Assembly: GCF_900582625.1 (NCBI RefSeq)
Contig: NZ_UTIQ01000241.1
Coordinates: 682,001-746,000 of the forward strand
Direction: 5' to 3'
DNA: 64,000 bases
From: Pseudomonas viridiflava
GTDB lineage: Bacteria; Pseudomonadota; Gammaproteobacteria; Pseudomonadales; Pseudomonadaceae
Below the pieces are notes generated by a model. That model ran no database searches. It had not been told where the DNA came from and was given only the letters and a program-made list of their open reading frames with translations. Shown here in pieces: positions 9,158 to 15,937 of the stretch. Numbering within the stretch: position 1 is the first letter of the stretch; every line of letters begins with the position of its first letter. The position numbers and the translations under genes are program-made.

Positions 9158-9210
9158 GCACATCCCTCAAGCAAGCGAAGCCAGCGGCTGAACAAGCCGC
9201 TGCTGAGTGT

Positions 9211-9702
9211 TCAAGCGCTCTGACGCTCACTCCAGGAGTCGGAGTGAATGATGTTGCCGTCCTTGTAGGTCCAGGTGATTTTTTCGTAGCGCAGTTCGAT
9301 CACTTCCAGGTGGTTGTGTTTCTCCTTTGAGGCTTCTTTTACGTCGTGCATTTTTGCCGCGACCTTCACCACCTTGACGTTCTCAAGCTTGGTGTTGAAG
9401 TACTCCACTTCCTGCCCGGCGTCGTCGATTCGGTACCATTTGAACTCGGCGCTTTTAAGGGTTTGTCCGGTGGTGACGGCCTTGAGCAAGTAAGGACTCG
9501 ATGCGTCGAGTTCTTTCTGGAAAACAAACGGGGTATGAACCCGCGCGCCGGTCAGTTTCCCGGTGTTGTTGTCGGTGGGAATGAACACGCTGTGGTCCTG
9601 TGCAAGCACCTCGATGCTGCCTTCGCGTTTCTGCACGTCCACTGAGCCCTTGATGGCAGCGCCGCCGTCATCCTGCAGCCACAAATAAACTGGAATAGCC
9701 AT
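9211..9702 (-). CDS. hcp: Hcp tube protein TssD
   Basis: A 163-residue Hcp, whose hexameric rings form the inner T6SS tube that is expelled with VgrG. It begins MAIPVYLWLQDDGGAAIKG and contains the family core around HTPFVFQKELDASSPYLLKAV and a late ITWTYKDGN strand. The ATG at 9702 has AGGAG just upstream; a longer in-frame reading to 9813 lies entirely within the preceding gene and lacks homology. Start and ribosome binding site are both inside the end of the OmpA-like gene (35 nt overlap). The 53-nt gap to vgrG is the largest in this part of the operon. Confidence 0.95.
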   Translation of the reverse strand: MAIPVYLWLQDDGGAAIKGSVDVQKREGSIEVLAQDHSVFIPTDNNTGKLTGARVHTPFVFQKELDASSPYLLKAVTTGQTLKSAEFKWYRIDDAGQEVEYFNTKLENVKVVKVAAKMHDVKEASKEKHNHLEVIELRYEKITWTYKDGNIIHSDSWSERQSA

Positions 9703-11428
9703 GTGAAAAAACTCCTGTTGGGGGGATAAAAGCCGCTGATAACGGCGGTTTCGACTCGGCCTGTACCGCAGGCAAACAGGCGGCAGGCTCAGGCACCAAA
9801 CGGATGTCGACACGGCGATTGGCCGCGCGCCCGAATTCGGTGTCGTTACCTGAAATGGGTTGATTGGCGCCCAGGCCCTGAATGGCGAAGCAATTAGCCG
9901 GGATGCTGGTCATTTGCTGAATCCAGTCACGCACGGCGCTGGCTCGGGCCAATGAGAGCTGCTGATTGCGTTCGGCCTGGCCTGCCGCATCGGTATGGCC
10001 AGTGATCAAAATCAGCCAGCCCGGCCGGGCCTTGATGGTGCTGATGGCCTTGATCAGCACAGTGGTGGAGTCAGGCTTCAAGGTGGCGCTGCCCACGGCG
10101 AACAACGACAGGCTGTCGAGTTGCAACGCGTCCTCGACCGTCGCGCCCGGCGACGCCGAACGAATAGAAGCGAGGGCATCCCGCACGGGTATTCGCAGCC
10201 GTTCACCCCGATAAAAACCGAGGCCGAGCGCCAGAGGTTCACCTTGGCGGTAGTAGTTATCCAGCACCGCTGCGTGCACGTACAGCGCTGCCAGCGCGTC
10301 ATCGTGTCTCGGGCTTATGGGGTCATGCACGCGAGCAACCTGGAAGCGACTGAGGTCGTCGCTGACCCGTCGCGCCAGTAGCGTGTTCTGCCAGGCGGAA
10401 CTGATCAATGCGATTGCGCCAGTCGCAGCAAACAGCCATGACGCAACGGCAATCGTTCGATGCAGAGGGGCTTGGTGCGGTCGAACCGACAACAGGGCCA
10501 ATAGCGGATCAGGAAATGCCAGGCGCGTTACGGTATCGCCAAGCGCCGGCGTGCACTCGCGTAGGCCAGTGTGCTGACCAAGCCATTGCTGCCATAAGTT
10601 ATCGGGCACGCCGAACGCTGTTTGCGGTAGAAGCAGCAAACCGCAGGCCTGGGCTGTGCAGGGCTGGTCATAGGAATCGGCCTCGGTTAGTGGCGCGATT
10701 ACATGCTCGGCAATCCAGGCCATGCCAGCGTTCCATTGCACGACAGCACGCGCACGGCTCGCCTCGACCAGCAATGTGGGCGCGTTGCGCTGCCAGGCAG
10801 CGAGGCGCAGCCGACTCCCCTGCTCCATGATCCATGGCGGCCCACCGCGAGGCTGCCAACCGAGCCAGGGAAGGTCGCTCTGCCCGGCGGGTAGGTAGCT
10901 GGCGATCAACAGAGGCAACGTCGCGCCGCGCCGGCGCGCGCGGGAAAGATCATGCCGCAGCGCTTTCAAATCGGTGACCAACCCAGACCCTGTCGTGCGC
11001 TCACTCGGGTTGACCACGAGCATGACGCAGAGCTGGTTGGCCCACTCAGGTCGCTGCGCCAACACGGCAGTCACCACGTCCGGCAAACGGCTCGTTCGAG
11101 GCACCGCGAGATAACAACCCACATCGCTGTGGTGCACCGCCAACGCGTCGTCGTCGACATTGAACAACGACTTCGCACCGTCACCACAAACCAGTGCGAT
11201 GGGATGTCGGTAGGAGGATGGGGGCAAAGCCGCGCCTGCGGGCAAAGTCAGGGTTTCGCTCTGCGCTGCGACCTGCCGTCCCGCCCACGCGCAGCCCAGC
11301 GTAATGATGAATGCGACGGCAATACCCAACTGCACCACGTCCCAGCCGTTAATGGGCAAGATGGCGATCAGGGCCCAGGCTAGCGCGCCAACCCACAACC
11401 ATAGCGCGCGGATCAACGTGAGCGTCAT
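9668..11428 (-). CDS. T6SS OmpA-family peptidoglycan-binding protein (TagL-like)
   Basis: A 586-residue envelope protein. Two hydrophobic segments at the N-terminus (about 5-25 and 30-48) and a third near residue 340 (ASWLFAATGAIALI) anchor it in the inner membrane. The C-terminal domain is OmpA/MotB-like: ITGHTDAAG, then LSLARASAVRDWI and GRAANRRVDIRL, the residues that hold peptidoglycan. In many T6SS such a domain is fused to TssL or encoded as TagL. Here TssL is a separate gene immediately upstream (ATGA overlap), so the two may act as a split TssL-OmpA. The central 280 residues are unfamiliar. The last 30 residues are low in motif content and overlap hcp. Confidence 0.8.
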   Translation of the reverse strand: MTLTLIRALWLWVGALAWALIAILPINGWDVVQLGIAVAFIITLGCAWAGRQVAAQSETLTLPAGAALPPSSYRHPIALVCGDGAKSLFNVDDDALAVHHSDVGCYLAVPRTSRLPDVVTAVLAQRPEWANQLCVMLVVNPSERTTGSGLVTDLKALRHDLSRARRRGATLPLLIASYLPAGQSDLPWLGWQPRGGPPWIMEQGSRLRLAAWQRNAPTLLVEASRARAVVQWNAGMAWIAEHVIAPLTEADSYDQPCTAQACGLLLLPQTAFGVPDNLWQQWLGQHTGLRECTPALGDTVTRLAFPDPLLALLSVRPHQAPLHRTIAVASWLFAATGAIALISSAWQNTLLARRVSDDLSRFQVARVHDPISPRHDDALAALYVHAAVLDNYYRQGEPLALGLGFYRGERLRIPVRDALASIRSASPGATVEDALQLDSLSLFAVGSATLKPDSTTVLIKAISTIKARPGWLILITGHTDAAGQAERNQQLSLARASAVRDWIQQMTSIPANCFAIQGLGANQPISGNDTEFGRAANRRVDIRLVPEPAACLPAVQAESKPPLSAAFIPPTGVFSHGYSSLFVAAG

Positions 11429-12099
11429 TGGCCCACCTGGCTAAGCATCAGGGCGTCGATCGCGCTAGCCAGAAAGTGATCCAGGCCCAACCACAGCACC
11501 AGCAACAAGGCCCCCGCACTCGCAACGTGAAAATACGGTGATTGCATCCAGCGTTTTGCTGGCCGCGAATGCTCGAGCGCGACGGCGTCGGTGCGCGCCA
11601 GTGCGTTATCCAACGGCGTCACCCATGCGCTTAGGGCGGCAACAATTTGCTCTCGCGCCGGGTCTTGCAGGTCGCCATACCGCCCTTTAAAGCCCAGCAG
11701 CAAAACCCGATGGAAGACGGTAAGAACCAGCAAGTCCGGAGCTGCTTCGTTTAGTACCTCACGAATGTTTTCGTAGAGTTTTTCGCCGGCCTGATGCTCC
11801 TTGAAAAACTTCGCTTGAAGCGGCTCGCGTTCCCAAGGGAGGCGGCACTCGCCTTCGGCGCGATTGAGCGCGGCTTCATCCAGCAGCGCACATTGCGCAT
11901 GGGCGATCAGGTCAATGCTGCGTTGAGCGACCTTGGCCTCTTCAAGCGCACTGCGGACACGTTCGACCTGCTGAATGCAGTCGTCTCTAAGGCGCTGGTT
12001 TTCATTCGCCCGAGCACCATGGAGCAGTTGCACCGTCAGCAAGTAGCTGTCTTGAAGAAGTTCGTCGGTATCGACGGTTCGGCGCTGCGCGGGGCTCAT
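11425..12099 (-). CDS. tssL: T6SS inner-membrane protein TssL (DotU family)
   Basis: A 224-residue DotU/TssL protein with a cytoplasmic helical domain and one C-terminal membrane helix (about 193-212, VASAGALLLVLWLGLDHFL). Family features include the early helix LLQDSYLLTVQLLHG, the stretch IAHAQCALLDEAALN with its conserved acidic tip, and VFHRVLLLGFKGRYG. TssL forms the membrane complex with TssM. Both ends overlap neighbours by 4 nt (tssK before, the OmpA gene after), which favours coupled translation and fixed stoichiometry. Confidence 0.9.
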   Translation of the reverse strand: MSPAQRRTVDTDELLQDSYLLTVQLLHGARANENQRLRDDCIQQVERVRSALEEAKVAQRSIDLIAHAQCALLDEAALNRAEGECRLPWEREPLQAKFFKEHQAGEKLYENIREVLNEAAPDLLVLTVFHRVLLLGFKGRYGDLQDPAREQIVAALSAWVTPLDNALARTDAVALEHSRPAKRWMQSPYFHVASAGALLLVLWLGLDHFLASAIDALMLSQVGQ

Positions 12100-13451
12100 G
12101 AGCGCAGCACCGCGAAGAGTTCGAGCTTGGCGTCCAGCAACGTCGCGGGCACATAGAACGCGCAGACGCCCGCGCCGAGCACGGCCTGCCCTTTCTCATG
12201 CTGCATGTCCAAGGCGAAGTACTGGTTCTCTAAACGCAATGGAATGGCCGCCGGCACATGGCTGAGCGGGCGAAGTGGCACGCCGTCGAGGGCAGCATTA
12301 ACCAGGCGATCAACATCTTCCGGGGTGCCCGCTTTGCACAGGCGAGGGAATTGGTCGCGCAATTGCGCTGCCGGCAACCGGCTGCGTACTGAAAGATAGA
12401 AATCAGCACCGCCGTGCTCGCGCAGACGCGCGTCCAGCAGGTCGACTTGCCAGCGGTTGGCGCCGCTTTCTTCAAGCGCAAGGACCACGACGCGCGAGGG
12501 CAAACTGGCTTCCAGCAAAGAAGAAAGCATGCGCATCAGCGGGGGAAAAACGGCCTGCAAATTGTCATGCCGATAGGCGGGAATTTCGTTGATGTCGTGC
12601 TCAAGCGAAAAGGTCAGAAGCCCGCCCGCAAGCTTGACCAGCTCCCGATATACAAGCTCTGGCGGACGCTGGGGATGGGCTTTGATATCGGCGAGGATCG
12701 GTTGGTAGCTGTTCAAGGCGTTTAGCAGCCAGAACAGCGATACGTCCGCGACAGCGAAATCGGCCATGCGCTGATTGCTTTCCCGGCGCATGGCCATCAA
12801 GCGTTGCCGTTTCGTTGATAGCTGCGTCAACAGATTGTCCAGCTGCTCCATCAGCCCCACATGGGCGGAAAACCCGAGCAGAGGCGGCACATAGTCTGGG
12901 TCGATAGCCCAAACGCCCAGGTCATTACGCAGCAGCTGTACGAGCGGACAAACTAGGTATTCCCGGTTTTCGTCGGTTTCCAGCCGCAGGCAGACGTCAT
13001 GCTCCAGCACACCCATCGACACAGCCTCATCGCCGAAGTGGTCGTGCACCTCGCGCCAAACCTGGCGATAACGGGTAGGTCGCTCAGAGCGCGCGCCGTC
13101 AAACACGCAGTTGTTGCCGTTGCCGTGCTCCAAAGGCAAAGCCAGCAGCACGGTCACACGCTGGCAGTCGCTGGGAACCAAGTCAGAAAGTGCGAGCGCC
13201 AGCGGAAGAGGATCTGCCCGCTGGGTGTCGATTGGCGTGCCATCAGGCATACGCAGGCAAAGCCGAACGGCTTTGATTTTTCCCAGTCGTAGCGCTTCAT
13301 GATCGAAGCTCACGGCAGTCACGCCCCAGGGGTGAACCAACGCCAGCTGAGCCACGCACGCGTTGTTCCACGCCTCCAGGCGCGCTTGCTGCTGGAACTG
13401 CTGTGCCGAGAGCAACACGCCGTTGGCCCAGAGAGGACGATCGATTCTCAC
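12096..13451 (-). CDS. tssK: T6SS baseplate protein TssK
   Basis: A 451-residue TssK, the trimeric connector that ties the baseplate to the TssL/TssM membrane complex. Recognisable parts are the opening PLWANGVLLSAQQFQQQ, equivalent to the family's W..G..L..QHFQ start, the central helical region with RLMAMRRESNQRMADF, and a C-terminal head ending YVPATLLDAKLELFAV. The start is a GTG at 13451 with a weak upstream site (GGAAT). Length is usual for the family. It lies between tssC and tssL, a common order. Confidence 0.92.
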   Translation of the reverse strand: MRIDRPLWANGVLLSAQQFQQQARLEAWNNACVAQLALVHPWGVTAVSFDHEALRLGKIKAVRLCLRMPDGTPIDTQRADPLPLALALSDLVPSDCQRVTVLLALPLEHGNGNNCVFDGARSERPTRYRQVWREVHDHFGDEAVSMGVLEHDVCLRLETDENREYLVCPLVQLLRNDLGVWAIDPDYVPPLLGFSAHVGLMEQLDNLLTQLSTKRQRLMAMRRESNQRMADFAVADVSLFWLLNALNSYQPILADIKAHPQRPPELVYRELVKLAGGLLTFSLEHDINEIPAYRHDNLQAVFPPLMRMLSSLLEASLPSRVVVLALEESGANRWQVDLLDARLREHGGADFYLSVRSRLPAAQLRDQFPRLCKAGTPEDVDRLVNAALDGVPLRPLSHVPAAIPLRLENQYFALDMQHEKGQAVLGAGVCAFYVPATLLDAKLELFAVLRS

Positions 13452-13474
13452 CGTGTATTCCCGAGCGCCACGGT

Positions 13475-15013
13475 TTAAGCCTTGGCCTTGGGCATTTGCG
13501 ACACCAGCGACAAGTTGATATCCATCCCTTCCACCTGAAAGTGCGGAACCGCATACAACTTCACGCGGAAAAAGCCGGGGTTGTCTTCGATATCTTCAAC
13601 CGTGACCTTGGCATCGCGCAGCGGATGGGAAGCTTGAAGATCGTCACCGGGATCGGTCATCTCGGTCACCAGACCGCCTACCCATTTATTCAGCTCCAGC
13701 TCCAGCAAGCGCCGGTCCTTGGTGGCACCGATGTTCTCGCGCTGAATCAGTTTCAGATAATGCGCGATTCGCGAGAGCAGGAAGATGTAGGGCAAGCGTG
13801 CGTTTATGCGACTGTTGGCCGACGCATCCGCCGTGTCGTAAAGCGTGGGTTTTTGCGCGGAATTGGCAGAGAAAAAACAGGCGTAATCGCGATTCTTGTA
13901 ATAGGACAGCGGGATAAAACCGAGATTGGCGAATTCGAATTCGCGGGTTTCCGGAATCATCACTTCTGACGGAATTTTTGCTTGGCTGCCGACACCCAGG
14001 TCATACAGGTGTATGGGCAGATCAGTCACCGCGCCACCAGACTGCGGGCCACGAATCTGCACGCACCATCCGTTTTTGATAAAGCTCTTCACCATGTTAG
14101 TGGCGAAAGCGAACGAGGCGTTGGTCCACAGGTATTTATTGTGATCGGGCCCTTTGACGTGTTCGACGTAATTGAAATTGCGCACCGGCACGGTGTCGGG
14201 CCCGTAAGGCAAGCGACCCAATACGCGCGGCAAGGTCAGGCCGATATAACGGGCATCGTCGCTTTCGCGGAAAGACTTCCATTTGATGTATTCAGCGCGG
14301 TCAAAGTAGTTGCCGATATCCTTGATAGCGGCGACTTCTTCCATCGAACTTTTTCCAAAAAAGGCTGGACCCACCGCCCCCACGAAAGGCATATGGGCCG
14401 CAGCCGAAACTTTGGAAATATTGCGCAGCAGGGCGATGTCTTGTGGGCTGCGATCGAACTCGTAGTCGGATACAACCGCCGCTATCGGCTCACCGCCGGG
14501 CGTGTCGTATTCCTGAATGTAGCTATGCAGATAAAGGCCGCTTTGGGCGATTTCCGGCGCGTCTTCGAAGTCCTGAACCAAATGCTCTTTGCTGATATCC
14601 AGCAACTCGATACGCACGTTCTGACGAAAATCGGTTTGATCGACCAAGGACTTCACGCCCCGCCACGCCGATTCCACGCGCTGGAATTCTGGATGATGCA
14701 GGACCGCATCGAGCTGACGGCTGATTTTCTGATCAAGGGCGGCGATGTGTTCATCAAGCAATGTTCTATCGAGCCGCTCGACCTTTTGCGCAGCCTGTTC
14801 AAGCAAACGCATAAACACATCGACCGCCGCCGTTACCCGTTCGTCGACGGAGACTTCGGACAACACATCATTATTCTGATACGGCTCCAATGCGCCCAGG
14901 GACGAAACGGTGCTGAGATTGATCTTGCCGAATAAGTCGGCATATACGCTTCTATTTTCTGAGGACAGTACTTCAGCCCCCAGCGCAGAGGCGGGTGTAT
15001 GTTCACGTGGCAT
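13475..15013 (-). CDS. tssC: T6SS contractile sheath large subunit TssC
   Basis: A 512-residue TssC (VipB). With TssB it forms the contractile sheath around the Hcp tube. Highly conserved segments include HPEFQRVESAWRGVKSLV near residue 107, VSDYEFDRSPQDIALL, RLPYGPDTVPVRNFNYVE, WTNASFAFA and DLPIHLYDLGVGSQAKIP. The C-terminal part carries the strands that interlock neighbouring sheath rows. The ATG at 15013 has AGGAAA upstream. A 25-nt gap separates it from tssB. Confidence 0.96.
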   Translation of the reverse strand: MPREHTPASALGAEVLSSENRSVYADLFGKINLSTVSSLGALEPYQNNDVLSEVSVDERVTAAVDVFMRLLEQAAQKVERLDRTLLDEHIAALDQKISRQLDAVLHHPEFQRVESAWRGVKSLVDQTDFRQNVRIELLDISKEHLVQDFEDAPEIAQSGLYLHSYIQEYDTPGGEPIAAVVSDYEFDRSPQDIALLRNISKVSAAAHMPFVGAVGPAFFGKSSMEEVAAIKDIGNYFDRAEYIKWKSFRESDDARYIGLTLPRVLGRLPYGPDTVPVRNFNYVEHVKGPDHNKYLWTNASFAFATNMVKSFIKNGWCVQIRGPQSGGAVTDLPIHLYDLGVGSQAKIPSEVMIPETREFEFANLGFIPLSYYKNRDYACFFSANSAQKPTLYDTADASANSRINARLPYIFLLSRIAHYLKLIQRENIGATKDRRLLELELNKWVGGLVTEMTDPGDDLQASHPLRDAKVTVEDIEDNPGFFRVKLYAVPHFQVEGMDINLSLVSQMPKAKA

Positions 15014-15038
15014 TAGTTATTTCCTGAAAACTGACTAG

Positions 15039-15536
15039 TTAGTGAGCATCACTACTTAATGCGGATAACTCTAACCGCAGTTCACCGCTCAACTGTTCGC
15101 TTTTAAGAATTTGTTCTAGCTCGTAGCGGAATGTCGCGTTATCCAGCAAGTTGGACTTCAAGTCGCGTAGCAAATTTCGCATCGCCAGCAAAGCGCGCAA
15201 CTGCGGAATCTGCCGCGCCACCTGTTCAGGCTCAAAGTCTTTCATTTTCTGGAATAGGAGCTGAACACTGGCTTCTTCGCCGCCAGATGAAAGCGTATCG
15301 GCCACGGCGATGTTCAACCTGGGGCAATACTCGCCTAAAACCTGGTCGAAATTGTTTTTGTCGACATTGACTTTGCTTCGCTGCGAAAGCGCGCGCTGTT
15401 CTCTTCCATTGCTGAAATCGCCGAGCACCATCAATTTCAACGGCAGCTCAACATTTTTACTTGCGCCGCCAGTATGGAGATCAAGCCTTATATTAACCCT
15501 GGCTTTGGGGACTTCATCCTGAAAACTACTCATCAT
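15039..15536 (-). CDS. tssB: T6SS contractile sheath small subunit TssB
   Basis: A 165-residue TssB (VipA), partner of TssC in the contractile sheath and the first T6SS gene here. Conserved features are SFQDEVPKARVNIRLDL at the N-terminus, ELPLKLMVLGDFSNG, and LRALLAMRNLLRDLKSNLLDN, the helix that contacts TssC. Two adjacent ATG codons (15536 and 15533) are possible starts; neither has a strong ribosome binding site. The operon promoter should lie in the AT-rich gap to its right. Confidence 0.95.
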   Translation of the reverse strand: MMSSFQDEVPKARVNIRLDLHTGGASKNVELPLKLMVLGDFSNGREQRALSQRSKVNVDKNNFDQVLGEYCPRLNIAVADTLSSGGEEASVQLLFQKMKDFEPEQVARQIPQLRALLAMRNLLRDLKSNLLDNATFRYELEQILKSEQLSGELRLELSALSSDAH

Positions 15537-15937
15537 AGGAATTCGCTGTGCCGTTCACGCGCTTAATGAAACAGTTCATCAATGCAACCGCACTCAATGG
15601 ACTCGTTCAAAAAACTTTGCCTACTTTTAAAAGTAATTGCTATACGAAAACATCAGGGAAGACGGAACCTACTTAAAGAAGCGAAAAAAGCCAGCAAACG
15701 TCCGCCCAACCACAAAACAAAAAATGAACGACAGGCCAAAAATTAAAAAAATTACAAACCTCATAACTACCGTAGTTGTTCTAATTTTCTCTACACCCAT
15801 TCACTTTAAACTTCCCACACACAAAGAAGAGTTTCCCAACCCTAAAGATCCGTCTGACATTAATTAAACTGCTCCCTTGCCAGCGCCCGGGTATAAGCCC
15901 GAAGATGAGACCGATAAGCATCAGGCCTGGAGCGCCA
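15537..15937. other. AT-rich intergenic region between the T6SS operon and the GGDEF-EAL gene
   Basis: About 400 bases without a convincing gene. The stretch 15661-15840 is only about 38% G+C by my count, well below its surroundings. It must carry the promoters for the leftward tssB operon and the rightward GAF-GGDEF-EAL gene. I looked for a sigma-54 type GG-N10-GC element on the minus strand and found none I would defend. A short open frame at 15637-15867 has a composition typical of AT-rich spacer and was not called. Confidence 0.6.

Noticed and set aside
15537-15660. Sigma-54 promoter for the T6SS operon
   Set aside because: No GG-N10-GC element of acceptable quality was found on the minus strand by eye.
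15637-15867. Short open frame in the AT-rich gap
   Set aside because: Lysine/threonine-rich product typical of translated AT-rich spacer, no ribosome site, no homology.
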